Part shown: positions 53,252 through 62,140 of the stretch, piece by piece
Layout: every line of letters begins with the position of its first letter
Numbering within the stretch: the first letter of the stretch is position 1
From: Flexivirga alba
Lineage (GTDB): Bacteria; Actinomycetota; Actinomycetes; Actinomycetales; Dermatophilaceae
Direction of reading: 5' to 3'
Length of the DNA stretch: 64,000 nucleotides
NCBI RefSeq assembly: GCF_042661025.1
Contig: NZ_JBHSWH010000001.1
Coordinates: forward strand, 310,001 to 374,000
Made by a program: the position numbers and the translations under genes
The notes under the pieces: model-generated
What the model saw: only the letters and a program-made list of their open reading frames with translations
What the model was told of the DNA's origin: nothing
Database searches by the model: none

Positions 53252-55003
53252 GTGAATCCCTCCGCTGCCATCGCAACCGTGCTGCTGGACGAGCTCATCC
53301 GCCAGGGTGTGCGCGAAGTTGTCCTCGCACCCGGGTCGCGTTCCGCGCCTCTCGCGTATGCCGCAGAGGCGGCCGAGCGAGCCGGACGCCTGCGCCTGCA
53401 CGTGCGGGTGGACGAGCGGTCCGCGGCATACCTCGCGCTCGGCCTGGCCAAGGCATCCCGTATGCCGGTCCCGGTCATCACCACCAGCGGCACGGCCGTC
53501 GCGAACCTCTACCCGGCCGTGCTCGAGGCCTCGCACGGCTACGTCCCGATGATCCTGCTGACCGCCGATCGCCCGCAAGAACTGCGCGGCACCGGCGCCA
53601 ACCAGACCACCGACCAGGTGAAGTTCTTCGCCGGGTCGACCAGGTGGTTCCACGAATTCGGCACTCCCGAGCGGCGATCCGGCCAGCAGGCGATCTGGCG
53701 ATCGGTGATCGGACGCGCGGTCGCAGAGTCGCGTGGTTATCCTTCCGGCGACCCCGGCCCAGTGCATCTGAACGTGCCGCTACGCGACCCGCTCGTGCCG
53801 GACCAACTCGACGACACCGGCGCCGACTGGCCCGAGAGCCTGACCGGCCGGCCGCACGGCGAAGCCTGGCTCAGCCTGCGCCAACCCGACTCGCACGGTC
53901 GCGGAGCCGTGACTGGATCCGGCATCGCACCGGTCCCGCGGACCCTCGTGCTGTTGGGTGACCTACCCGCTGCGCACCACTCCTCCGAGCTGGCCGAGCT
54001 CGCCGACGCAGCCGGCTGGCCGATCATGGCCGAGCCGTTCGGCGCCTACCGCCGCGGCCGCGTCACCCCCAACGGGCCGCTGCTGCTGCGCGCACACGAA
54101 TGGGTCGAGGACCACCTGCCCGAGCGGGTGCTCATCGGCGGACGCGTCACGCTCGACCGCGAAGTCGCTCGGCTGCTGAGCAATCCGGCCGTCACCGTCG
54201 AGGCGGTCACGCCCCTCACGTCGTGGGCCGACCCGGGTCACGTCGTGCGCCGGGTGCATGACTGGGACGACATCGAGCGCAGCCACCAGGCCGTCGCCTC
54301 CTGTGTCGATCGCGCCTGGGCGTCGCAGTGGCGCACCGCGGGACAGGTCGTGGCTGCGGCGGCCGTGCCGCTGATCGAGTCCAGCTGGCCGAGCGGGCCG
54401 GCCGTCGCGCGCACGGTCGTGCACAACCTGCCGGCCGACTCCGGCATGTACATCGGATCGTCCAACACCGCGCGCGACGTCGACCTCGCCCGTGACCCCC
54501 GCGAGATCACGCACGGCGTCGTAGCGGTCGGCAACCGCGGGCTCGCCGGCATCGACGGTGTCGTGTCGTCAGCGATCGGGTTCGCCCTCGCCCGGGCACC
54601 GCACCCCGCTGTCGCGCTGGTCGGCGACCTGACCTTCCTGCACGACACGAACGCCCTGCTGATCGGCCCGCACGAGGCCCGCCCGGACCTGACGATCGTC
54701 GTCATGAACGACAACGGCGGCGGCATCTTCGGCACCCTCGAGCCGGGCCGTGACTCACTCTCCGGGCCCTACGAGCGGATCTTCGCCACCCCGACCGACA
54801 CCAATATCAGCGAGCTGTGCGCCGCACACGGCATCGAGCACGAGTATGTCGGTGATTCCGACGTGCTTGCAGAGCGGATCTCCAAGCCGGGCAAGGGAAT
54901 TCGTGTTTGCGAGGTGCGCATCTCGCGCGACGGCCAGCGGGAGTTCCGGGCCGAGCTCGGCGCCGCCGCAGCAGCCGCCCTCGCGCCGGTGTCGAACACC
55001 TGA
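53252..55003 (+). CDS. menD: Menaquinone synthesis enzyme MenD (SEPHCHC synthase)
   Basis: Thiamine-diphosphate enzyme joining 2-oxoglutarate and isochorismate. The 583-residue protein has VVLAPGSRSAPLAYAA and VRVDERSAAYLALGLAKAS at the N-terminus (MenD-specific, with the ThDP-activating Glu), TSGTAVANLYPAVLEASH, LTADRPQELRGTGANQTTDQVKFFAG, and the C-terminal ThDP motif VALVGDLTFLHDTNALLIG ... IVVMNDNGGGIFGTLE (GDxT...NN-type). Start GTG 53252 has GGGAAG upstream; the frame is open further upstream inside the MFS gene. Menaquinone is the usual actinobacterial quinone. Ends at a long hairpin. Confidence 0.96.
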   Translation: MNPSAAIATVLLDELIRQGVREVVLAPGSRSAPLAYAAEAAERAGRLRLHVRVDERSAAYLALGLAKASRMPVPVITTSGTAVANLYPAVLEASHGYVPMILLTADRPQELRGTGANQTTDQVKFFAGSTRWFHEFGTPERRSGQQAIWRSVIGRAVAESRGYPSGDPGPVHLNVPLRDPLVPDQLDDTGADWPESLTGRPHGEAWLSLRQPDSHGRGAVTGSGIAPVPRTLVLLGDLPAAHHSSELAELADAAGWPIMAEPFGAYRRGRVTPNGPLLLRAHEWVEDHLPERVLIGGRVTLDREVARLLSNPAVTVEAVTPLTSWADPGHVVRRVHDWDDIERSHQAVASCVDRAWASQWRTAGQVVAAAAVPLIESSWPSGPAVARTVVHNLPADSGMYIGSSNTARDVDLARDPREITHGVVAVGNRGLAGIDGVVSSAIGFALARAPHPAVALVGDLTFLHDTNALLIGPHEARPDLTIVVMNDNGGGIFGTLEPGRDSLSGPYERIFATPTDTNISELCAAHGIEHEYVGDSDVLAERISKPGKGIRVCEVRISRDGQREFRAELGAAAAAALAPVSNT

Positions 55004-55039
55004 GGAACGCGCACACCGACGCGCCGAGAGCCTCAGAAC

Positions 55040-55100
55040 AGTGTCGGGATGACACGGAACACCGGCTCCAGAGCCGTGAACTTCGTGTCATCCCGGCACT
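55040..55100 (+). terminator. Terminator after menD
   Basis: AGTGTCGGGATGACACG (55040-55056) pairs with CGTGTCATCCCGGCACT (55084-55100) with one mismatch; a second small stem CGGCTC/GAGCCG sits in the loop. CTTGTTGTCT follows. Ends the treY-menD unit. Confidence 0.75.
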
Positions 55101-55225
55101 CTTGTTGTCTGGTGGGCGGATAGTCCGTTGAGTCATGCAGTTGTCCGTTTGAGACAAGTTTGAGCCCAGTTTTCGCCGCCCTGGCGGCTTGATTTGAACC
55201 ACCTGACCTGGGACGTTGACTGAGA

Positions 55226-55241
55226 CGTGATTCACATCACA
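55226..55241. promoter_or_regulatory. CRP/GlxR-like site upstream of the regulator-liv operon
   Basis: CGTGATTCACATCACA matches TGTGA-N6-TCACA at nine of ten positions. It lies 15 bases before the GTG start of the PucR-type gene, so a cAMP-dependent regulator may repress, or the promoter may overlap it. Confidence 0.5.
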
Positions 55242-55256
55242 CAGAAAGGGTCATCC

Positions 55257-56672
55257 GTGACAGCCGCGCACTCCTATCCGGAGCCACAACCGGCGCTCGG
55301 TCGGATGATCGACACCTACGCCACGCTGTCCCCGGCGGCCCGACGTGCTCTGGTGGCGATCGCCGGGCACCTCGAGCAGAGCAGCGACGAGATCGCCGGC
55401 GTCATGGTGGTCGGATACGTTCGCGAGATCCCGCAGTACGCGACGATCACGGACGAGGGCCTGCTGGCCGACGTTCACTCGGTCTCGTCGGCCCTCGTCC
55501 GCTGCTGGCTGCGCATGCTGCGCACCGGAAGCCCGGCCGACCCGGACTTGATGGATCTGATCCAGGACGGCGCCCGTCGCCGCGCAGCACAGGGGATGGA
55601 CCTGAGCGCGCTGCTGCGCGCCTACCGGCTAGGGGTCCGGTCGATGTGGACCCAGATGACCGAGAGCCCGGACTGGCGGTCGTCCTCGAGCCTGCGCAAG
55701 TCCGCTGATCGCGTGACGGCATGGGTGTTGGACTACAGCGATCTGCTGTGCACCCAGGTCGAATCCTGCTATCTCGAAGAAGCTCACCGCGTCGCCCAGC
55801 AGCGCGAATATCGCCGGTCGGCTCTGCTCAACGCGATCCTCACCAGCAGCGGTGAGTCCGAGAACCGACATTCCGAGCTGTCCCGGCCCCACGTGCTCGC
55901 CGTTGTGGAAGTATCCACCGATCGCAGCCTGCCCCGGCTCGAACAGCTGGGTCACCTCTTGGAGCGCTCCGCTGGCGCGATGCTGTGGACCGTGCGACAT
56001 ACAAGTGTGGTCGCCGCCGTCCCGATGACTTCGGTCGTGCACCGAAACACGCTACGCGAGCAACTGGAACACATTGTCTCGCAAGATGATTCACTGACCG
56101 CCGGGTTGGGCGGAAGTGCTTGCAGTGGACGGGACTCGCGCAGCAGCTACGTCGAGGCCATCGACGCCATCCGGGTCGGACGCGCGGCAGACACGTCGCC
56201 ACGCCGGGTCTACGACTACCTCGAGCTGGCACCCCTCGTCGAGATGCTGCGACAGCCGGAGCGGGCCAGACGCTTCACGGCGGCAGTGCTCGAACCGTTC
56301 GGGCTGCTCACTCATCGAACATGGATGTTGCCGACCCTGGAGGCCTACCTCGTGCACAACGGCCGGCAACGCGAGATTGCCGATGCGCTGTCGGTGCACG
56401 TGAGCACTGTCAAGTACCGCCTCGGAGAGATACGCGGGTCATGTCCCGTGCAGCTCGAGGACGGGCGGCAAGCGGGCAATCTGCTGCTCGCCATACGGCT
56501 CCAACAGATCCTCGCCGAGGAGCACGACACCTCCCCTAGTGCGGTGCATCCAACGCCCAGTTGGCCACTGCTCCCCACCACACCCGCGCACCAACCGCTG
56601 CCGAACTCCTTCTGCCGAGCGGCGATCCCGCACGTCCCGCAACCCGCCAACAAGACAAGGCACAGATCATGA
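55257..56672 (+). CDS. PucR/CdaR-type transcriptional regulator with RsbRD-like N-terminus
   Basis: A 471-residue regulator. The N-terminal 150 residues form a helical RsbT-co-antagonist-like domain (AAQGMDLSALLRAYRLGVRSMWTQM). The centre is a GGDEF-like/CdaR-type domain, and the C-terminus carries the PucR helix-turn-helix TLEAYLVHNGRQREIADALSVHVSTVKYRLGEI. A Pro-rich tail of about 50 residues follows. GTG 55257 has AAAGGG upstream. The stop overlaps livJ by four bases, so the regulator is made with the transporter it probably controls. A CRP-like site lies just upstream. Confidence 0.85.
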   Translation: MTAAHSYPEPQPALGRMIDTYATLSPAARRALVAIAGHLEQSSDEIAGVMVVGYVREIPQYATITDEGLLADVHSVSSALVRCWLRMLRTGSPADPDLMDLIQDGARRRAAQGMDLSALLRAYRLGVRSMWTQMTESPDWRSSSSLRKSADRVTAWVLDYSDLLCTQVESCYLEEAHRVAQQREYRRSALLNAILTSSGESENRHSELSRPHVLAVVEVSTDRSLPRLEQLGHLLERSAGAMLWTVRHTSVVAAVPMTSVVHRNTLREQLEHIVSQDDSLTAGLGGSACSGRDSRSSYVEAIDAIRVGRAADTSPRRVYDYLELAPLVEMLRQPERARRFTAAVLEPFGLLTHRTWMLPTLEAYLVHNGRQREIADALSVHVSTVKYRLGEIRGSCPVQLEDGRQAGNLLLAIRLQQILAEEHDTSPSAVHPTPSWPLLPTTPAHQPLPNSFCRAAIPHVPQPANKTRHRS

Positions 56673-57925
56673 TCCGCAAGAACCTCACTATCGCGATGGC
56701 CACAACACTGTTCGTCGGACCCCTCGCCGCGTGCGCGAGCAGCGGCGGAGCCGGTGGCTCCGGTGGCAGTGGGGGCGGTGGGACTGTCACGGTCGGAGAG
56801 TCGACCTCCCTCAGCGGCTCCATCGCCAACCTCGGGCAGACCGGTCTGCAGGGCCTGCAGATGGCGGTCGCCGACATCAACGCCAAGGGCGGCCTCCTCG
56901 GCAAGAAGGTCAAGGTCGTCAGCGCCGACGACAGCACGCAGCCGGCGACCGGTGCCGCCAACGCGCGGTCGATGATCACCAAGAACAAGGCAGTCGCACT
57001 TTTCGGCCCGGTCTCGAGCGCGGTCGCGTCTGCCGAGCAGCAAGTGGCTGAGCAGTACAAGGTGCCGATCTTCTTCCACACCTCCAACGACGTCAGCCTG
57101 ATGACCAAGACCTTCACGCCATACGCCTTCCAGAACGTGCCGAGTACGACGATGGAGCCACGCGCCGTTGCGGACTATCTCGCCAAGAAGGTCGGCGACA
57201 AACAGATCACCATCGCGACGTTCGCTCCCGACTACAGCTTCGGGCACGACACCGTCGACGGCTTCCTGCAGGCGCTGCAGAAGCTGCACGTCAACTACAA
57301 ACTGGTCAAGCAGGAGTTCCCGCCGTTGGGTGCGAGCAACATCAGCTCCTACCTTTCCGCGTTGGTCTCCTCCCACCCGCAATACGTGTTCAACGCGCAA
57401 TACGGCGGTGACCTCGTCGCGTTCACCAAGCAGGCCGAACAGTTCGGATTCTTCAAGGACACCAAGGTGATTGCGATGTACGCCTATGCGCCGCTCGATG
57501 CGCTCGGCAGCTCCGCACCCGCGGGTGCCATCGGTTTCGATCGCGCTGCGTTCTGGGCGATCGACAACCCCGCGATGTCGACCTTCGTCAAGGCCTACCA
57601 GGCGAAGTACAAGAAGTATCCGACGGAGTGGGCGATCCTGGCATACGCCTCCGCGCAGGAGTGGGCCTACGGCGTGAAGAAGGCGAACAGCTTCGATTCC
57701 GACAAGGTCATCAAGGCCATTCCCGGTGCGACGGTGCCAACGATCATCGGCGACATGAAGATCCGCGCGTGCGACCACCAGGCCGAGGTGCCCGAGTATG
57801 TCGGCACGATCAGCAAGACGGCGAACCCGAAGTACGGCGGGGTGCACCTCTACGACGACGTGTTCAAGGCACCGTTCAAGGACATCTCGCTCAGCTGTGA
57901 CGAGGCGAAGGCGCTGCAGAAGTGA
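56669..57925 (+). CDS. livJ: Branched-chain-amino-acid-type ABC transporter, binding lipoprotein
   Basis: Type I periplasmic-binding lipoprotein of 418 residues. Lipobox LAAC near residue 22, a Gly/Ser linker, then VTVGESTSLSGSIANLGQTGLQGLQMAVADINAKGGLLGKKVKVV, the opening of LivJ-like proteins, and the ligand-loop VALFGPVSSAVASAEQQVAE. The family includes amino-acid, urea and aromatic-acid binders, so the ligand is not fixed. ATG overlaps the regulator stop. First of five transporter genes. Confidence 0.9.
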   Translation: MIRKNLTIAMATTLFVGPLAACASSGGAGGSGGSGGGGTVTVGESTSLSGSIANLGQTGLQGLQMAVADINAKGGLLGKKVKVVSADDSTQPATGAANARSMITKNKAVALFGPVSSAVASAEQQVAEQYKVPIFFHTSNDVSLMTKTFTPYAFQNVPSTTMEPRAVADYLAKKVGDKQITIATFAPDYSFGHDTVDGFLQALQKLHVNYKLVKQEFPPLGASNISSYLSALVSSHPQYVFNAQYGGDLVAFTKQAEQFGFFKDTKVIAMYAYAPLDALGSSAPAGAIGFDRAAFWAIDNPAMSTFVKAYQAKYKKYPTEWAILAYASAQEWAYGVKKANSFDSDKVIKAIPGATVPTIIGDMKIRACDHQAEVPEYVGTISKTANPKYGGVHLYDDVFKAPFKDISLSCDEAKALQK

Positions 57926-57963
57926 ACCCTCGTCACGACGTTGCCGAAGGAGCATCCTGACCG

Positions 57964-58833
57964 ATGTCATCGATCATCACCAACCTGATCGGCATCCTGA
58001 CGACCGCAGGCACCCTCTTCATGGTCGCCGCCGGGCTCACACTCGTCTTCGGCGCACTGCGGCTGATCAACATCGCGCACGGCAGCTTCTACATGTATGG
58101 CGCCTACTTCGCCACGACCCTGACCACCCACCTGGCGGGTGCCGGCTTCTGGGTGGCTCTTGTGGTGTGTCCACTTGCCGTCGCGGTGATGGGGGTGCTC
58201 GTGGAAGTGCTGGTCCTGCGCCGGCTCTACCGGCGCGAGCATCTCACCCAGCTGCTGGCAACATTCGCTCTGTTACTCATCTTCGCGGATGTCGCACTTC
58301 GCTTGTGGGGCAAGGATGTTCGCAGCATCAAGCCACCGAACGAACTCAGCGGACGCTTCCAGGTCGGCGGCGCCGCAGTCCCGGCCTACAACCTGTTCGT
58401 GATCGGCGTCGCCGTCCTGGTGGCCGTCGGCCTCTGGGCGCTGATGAGCCGGACCCGGTTGGGCTGGCGCATCCGGGCCGTCGTCGACGACCCGGAGGTG
58501 CTTGCGTCGTCGGGCACGAACGTTCCGCTGATCCTCACCGGGGTCTTCGCGCTCGGCGCCCTGCTCGCCGGGCTGAGCGGCGTCGTGATCGCTCCGCAGC
58601 AGGCGGTGCAGCCGGGGATGGACGCCGAGATCATCGTCGCGGCATTCATCGTCGCGGTCATCGGCGGCCTGGGGTCCATCGTCGGAGCCGCAGTGGGATC
58701 CGTGGTGATCGGCATCGTGGAGACGCTGGGCGCCGTGTGGACGCCGAGCTGGGCATCCACGTTCATCTACGCCCTGATGATCCTTGTCCTCGCCGTTCGC
58801 CCGTGGGGCCTGTTCGGGGAGGCCGAGCGATGA
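57964..58833 (+). CDS. livH: Branched-chain-amino-acid-type ABC permease LivH
   Basis: A 289-residue permease with about eight spans. AAGLTLVFGALRLINIAHGSFYMYGAYFA is the strongly conserved LivH opening, and AVIGGLGSIVGAAVGSVVIGIVETLG the conserved late loop. Pairs with LivM. 38 bases after livJ; its stop overlaps the livM start (ATGA). Confidence 0.94.
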   Translation: MSSIITNLIGILTTAGTLFMVAAGLTLVFGALRLINIAHGSFYMYGAYFATTLTTHLAGAGFWVALVVCPLAVAVMGVLVEVLVLRRLYRREHLTQLLATFALLLIFADVALRLWGKDVRSIKPPNELSGRFQVGGAAVPAYNLFVIGVAVLVAVGLWALMSRTRLGWRIRAVVDDPEVLASSGTNVPLILTGVFALGALLAGLSGVVIAPQQAVQPGMDAEIIVAAFIVAVIGGLGSIVGAAVGSVVIGIVETLGAVWTPSWASTFIYALMILVLAVRPWGLFGEAER

Positions 58834-59879
58834 GCAGCAACGGCACGCCGACATCCACCGCGCCACCCGAGGAGAAGGCCCCCGTGAGCTCCGAATCCGT
58901 TGCGACCAAGGCTCGTCCGCAACTGCTGCGCAACATCGCGATACCGGTCGTCCTGACAATCTTCATGGTCGTGCTCGGTTTCGTCGTCGGTGGCAACACA
59001 CTCACGACACTCGAAGAGGTGCTGGCCCTGGTGGTCTTCGCCACCGCCACCAACCTCCTTCTCGGGCAAGGTGGTCTGGTCAGCTTCGGACAGGCGGTGT
59101 TCTACGGAATCGGCGCGTACACGGTCGGGTTGGGCTGGCTGCACTGGCACCTGTCCTTCTGGCTGACGTTCTTCCTCGCCCCGGTGGTCAGCGCGCTCGT
59201 CGCCATACCCGTCGGGCTAGTGGCGTTGCGGGCCCGCAAGCTCTACTTCGCCCTCTCGACACTGGCGTTCTCCGAGCTCGCCTACCAGTTGGCCGAATCG
59301 AGGTACAACTTCACCCAGGGCGCCAACGGTGTCTTCGGGCCGTTCATCCCGAGCAGGCTGACCATCCCGATCAACGGCTACCTCTTCCTACTGACGGTGA
59401 CCGTGATCAGCCTGCTGCTGATGTGGAAGGTGACCCGGTCGCCCTTCGGATTGGTGCTGCGGTCGATCCGAGAGAACCGCGAGCGCGCTCAGGCGCTGGG
59501 TGTGAACGTCTACTGGCACCAACTGATGGCATTCGTCGTGTCGGGATTCTTCTGCGGTCTTGCGGGCGCCATGTTCGTTGTCTACAGCCAGTCCGCCTAC
59601 CCGGAGCTGCTGGACTGGACCAGTTCAGGCTCACCGATCTTCATGGCGGTGATCGGTGGCATGGGCACGTTCCTCGGCCCCGCGCTCGGGGCGTTCATCT
59701 ACCAGTTCGGTCACGACGAACTCGTCCGCTATGTCAGCGACTGGCAGCTGGTGCTGGGCGGCGTGCTGTTGCTGATCGTCATGTTCTGGCCCGACGGCAT
59801 TCTCGGATCGCTCACCAAGGTCAAGTGGTCCGAGTGGCGAAAGTCGTTCGGGTCGAAGGGAAGTGACTCCGATGACTGA
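58830..59879 (+). CDS. livM: Branched-chain-amino-acid-type ABC permease LivM
   Basis: A 349-residue permease with a 35-residue hydrophilic N-terminal extension. LLGQGGLVSFGQAVFYGIGAYTVG and LVLRSIRENRERAQALGVNVYWHQLMAFVVSGFFCGLAGAMFVV are LivM hallmarks, and MAVIGGMGTFLGPALGAFIY the EAA-like loop. The start overlaps livH, and the stop overlaps the livG start region by eight bases, so the membrane pair and ATPases are coupled. Confidence 0.94.
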   Translation: MSSNGTPTSTAPPEEKAPVSSESVATKARPQLLRNIAIPVVLTIFMVVLGFVVGGNTLTTLEEVLALVVFATATNLLLGQGGLVSFGQAVFYGIGAYTVGLGWLHWHLSFWLTFFLAPVVSALVAIPVGLVALRARKLYFALSTLAFSELAYQLAESRYNFTQGANGVFGPFIPSRLTIPINGYLFLLTVTVISLLLMWKVTRSPFGLVLRSIRENRERAQALGVNVYWHQLMAFVVSGFFCGLAGAMFVVYSQSAYPELLDWTSSGSPIFMAVIGGMGTFLGPALGAFIYQFGHDELVRYVSDWQLVLGGVLLLIVMFWPDGILGSLTKVKWSEWRKSFGSKGSDSDD

Positions 59880-60624
59880 CAGGGATCTGCTGGTCGCATC
59901 GGGCCTCGTGCGCAGCTTCGGCGCGTTCCGGGCGGTCGACGGCGTCGACCTAACGGTCACCGAGGGCACGATCCACTCAGTGATCGGGCCGAACGGCGCC
60001 GGCAAGACGACGCTCTTCCGGTTGCTGACCGGCATCCTGCGGCCGACGTCGGGCACGCTGGTGTTCGACGGCGACCAGATCGGCGGCAAGCGGCCCGACG
60101 TCGTCGCGCGACTCGGCTTGGCGCAAGCCTTCCAGACCACGAACATCTTCCCCCGGATGAGCGTGCTGGAGTCGGTCCGTGCCGCGCTGGTCAGCAGACA
60201 TCACCGCACTCGCGACATGTTCAGCTGGTTCCACTCGCGCCTGACGGACGAGGCGATGGAGGTGATCGATCGAGTGGGCCTATCCGATCTCGCCGACGTC
60301 GAGTCGCAGACGCTGTCGCACGGCGATCAGCGCGCCCTGGAGGTCGCACTCGCCCTGGCGATGCGGCCACGCCTGTTGCTGCTCGACGAGCCGACCGCAG
60401 GTATGTCGCCCTTCGAGTCACGGCGAATGGTGTCCCTGGTCCAAGGGCTGTCGCGCGACATGGGGCTGACCGTCATCCTCTCGGAACACGACATGGACAC
60501 CGTGTTCGGGATCTCCGACGAGGTGACCGTCATGCATCAGGGACGGGTCATCGCCGACGGCCCTGCGGCCGATGTCCGGGCGAATGACGAAGTGATGGCC
60601 ATCTACCTCGGGAGCGAAGCATGA
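59872..60624 (+). CDS. livG: Branched-chain-amino-acid-type ABC ATPase LivG
   Basis: A 250-residue ATPase. Walker A GPNGAGKTT near 40-48, Q loop LAQAFQTTNIFPRMSVLESV (Liv-type), signature region LSHGDQRALEVALALA (an H in place of the first G of LSGGQ, usual for LivG), Walker B LLLLDEPTAGMSPFE, and H loop ILSEHDMDTVF. ATG 59872 has AAGGGAAG upstream; ATG 59863 would add three residues. Overlaps livM and livF. Confidence 0.94.
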   Translation: MTDRDLLVASGLVRSFGAFRAVDGVDLTVTEGTIHSVIGPNGAGKTTLFRLLTGILRPTSGTLVFDGDQIGGKRPDVVARLGLAQAFQTTNIFPRMSVLESVRAALVSRHHRTRDMFSWFHSRLTDEAMEVIDRVGLSDLADVESQTLSHGDQRALEVALALAMRPRLLLLDEPTAGMSPFESRRMVSLVQGLSRDMGLTVILSEHDMDTVFGISDEVTVMHQGRVIADGPAADVRANDEVMAIYLGSEA

Positions 60625-61328
60625 CGCTGTCCGTGCACGACATACACACCTACTACGGGAGAAGCCATGTGCTGCAAGGAATCTCACTGGAGGTGGAGGA
60701 CGGCGAGACAGTCGCACTGCTCGGTCGCAACGGGGCGGGCAAGACAACGACGATGCGCAGCATCGTCGGGCTGACACCTGCCCGCCGCGGTCGCGTCGAG
60801 TGGGACGGCACCGACATCAGCGGTCTGCCTGCCCACCGGATCGCGCGGCGCGGGATCGCCTTCGTGCCGAGCGGTCGCCGGGCCTACGCGTCACTCACGG
60901 TCCGACAGAACCTCGCGCTCGCTACGCGCGGCAACGACCCGAAGGGCTGGTCCCTCGACCGGGTGCTGACGACGTTCCCCAAACTCAACGAACTCAGCGA
61001 CCGTCGTGCCGGGCACCTCTCCGGTGGTGAGCAGCAGATGCTGAAGCTCGGCCGGGCGTTGCTCAGCGCACCCAGGATCCTGCTGCTGGACGAGCCGACC
61101 GAGGGCCTCTCGCCCGCCATCGTGTCGGACCTCGGCCGGTGGCTCGCCATTCTGAAGGAGGAGCGCATCACCGTGCTGATAACCGAGCAGAACGCTTTGT
61201 TCGCACTGAAATACGCCGACCGCGGCTACATCATCGAGAAGGGCCTCGTCCGGCACGAGGCACCGGCGGCACAGCTGCGCGAGAGCGCGGAGATCCAGCG
61301 TTACTTGGGCGTGTCCGCCGGTGTCTGA
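60621..61328 (+). CDS. livF: Branched-chain-amino-acid-type ABC ATPase LivF
   Basis: A 235-residue ATPase. Walker A GRNGAGKTTTMRSIVGL, signature LSGGEQQMLKLGRALLSAP and Walker B ILLLDEPTEGLSPAIV are those of LivF, and IHTYYGRSHVLQGISLEV the usual start. Heterodimer partner of LivG. ATG overlaps the livG stop; its own stop overlaps the SDR gene by eight bases. Confidence 0.94.
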   Translation: MTLSVHDIHTYYGRSHVLQGISLEVEDGETVALLGRNGAGKTTTMRSIVGLTPARRGRVEWDGTDISGLPAHRIARRGIAFVPSGRRAYASLTVRQNLALATRGNDPKGWSLDRVLTTFPKLNELSDRRAGHLSGGEQQMLKLGRALLSAPRILLLDEPTEGLSPAIVSDLGRWLAILKEERITVLITEQNALFALKYADRGYIIEKGLVRHEAPAAQLRESAEIQRYLGVSAGV

Positions 61329-62088
61329 CACGTTGCAGGGCAAGCGGGCCGTTGTCACCGGCGCCGCCTCGGGCATCGGGCTGGCCGTGGCGCAACGACT
61401 CGCGCACGACGGCTGCTCGGTGATTGCGGTCGACCTCACCGGCCCACCATTGGCGGGCCTGGCCGCGAGTCACCCAGAGATCCGGATCGAGGCGTGCGAC
61501 CTGGGCCTTCCGGAGCAGATCCACCAGCTCGTCGAACGGGTAAACGACGTCGACATCCTCGTCAACAATGCCGGCATCCAACGGGTCCACCCGGTGGAGG
61601 AGTTTCCCGAGGACGAGTGGAACACCATGGTGGCGATCATGCTGACGGCGCCATACCTGCTCACCAAGCTGTGCCTGCCGGGCATGTATGAACGCGGTTG
61701 GGGCCGGGTGATCAACGTGGCCTCTGCGCACGGCCTGGTGGCGTCGCCGTACAAGAGTTGTTACGTCGCGTGCAAACATGCGCTGGTCGGCTTCACCAAG
61801 ACGCTGGCGCTCGAGGCGGGAGGCCGCTGCCCGGACGTCACGACCCACGCCATCTGTCCGAGCTATGTTCGGACACCGCTGGTGGAGAGGCAGATTGCCG
61901 ACCAGGCTCGGGCGCACGGGGTGACCGAGTCCGAGGTGCTCGAGCGGGTCATGCTCTCGTCGAACGCCGTACGCCGGCTCATCGAACCCGAGGAGGTCGC
62001 CGAGGCCGTCCGCTATGTGTGTCGGGACGGTGCGTGGTCGATGAGCGGTTCAGCGCTCACCCTTGACGCGGGCTGGCTCGCGCACTGA
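61321..62088 (+). CDS. 3-Hydroxybutyrate-dehydrogenase-like SDR
   Basis: Short-chain dehydrogenase of 255 residues. TGAASGIGLAVAQ (NAD loop), NNAGIQRVHPVEEFP, INVASAHGLVASPYKSCYVACKHALVGF (Ser, then Tyr-x-x-x-Lys) and the C-terminal ICPSYVRTPLVERQIADQARAHGVTESEVLERVML, a stretch typical of 3-hydroxybutyrate dehydrogenases. GTG start inside livF. Its place in the operon suggests the transporter imports 3-hydroxybutyrate or a related hydroxy- or keto-acid (inference). Followed by a terminator. Confidence 0.88.
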   Translation: MSDTLQGKRAVVTGAASGIGLAVAQRLAHDGCSVIAVDLTGPPLAGLAASHPEIRIEACDLGLPEQIHQLVERVNDVDILVNNAGIQRVHPVEEFPEDEWNTMVAIMLTAPYLLTKLCLPGMYERGWGRVINVASAHGLVASPYKSCYVACKHALVGFTKTLALEAGGRCPDVTTHAICPSYVRTPLVERQIADQARAHGVTESEVLERVMLSSNAVRRLIEPEEVAEAVRYVCRDGAWSMSGSALTLDAGWLAH

Positions 62089-62095
62089 CGACCGG

Positions 62096-62130
62096 CGCCC
62101 CAACGGCACGGCCGTCGGTGCTTTGGGGCG
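62096..62130. terminator. Bidirectional terminator after the liv operon
   Basis: CGCCCCAA pairs with TTGGGGCG around an inner GC-rich loop, between the convergent SDR and aldose-epimerase genes. Confidence 0.75.
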
Positions 62131-62140
62131 GTCTCCCCCG

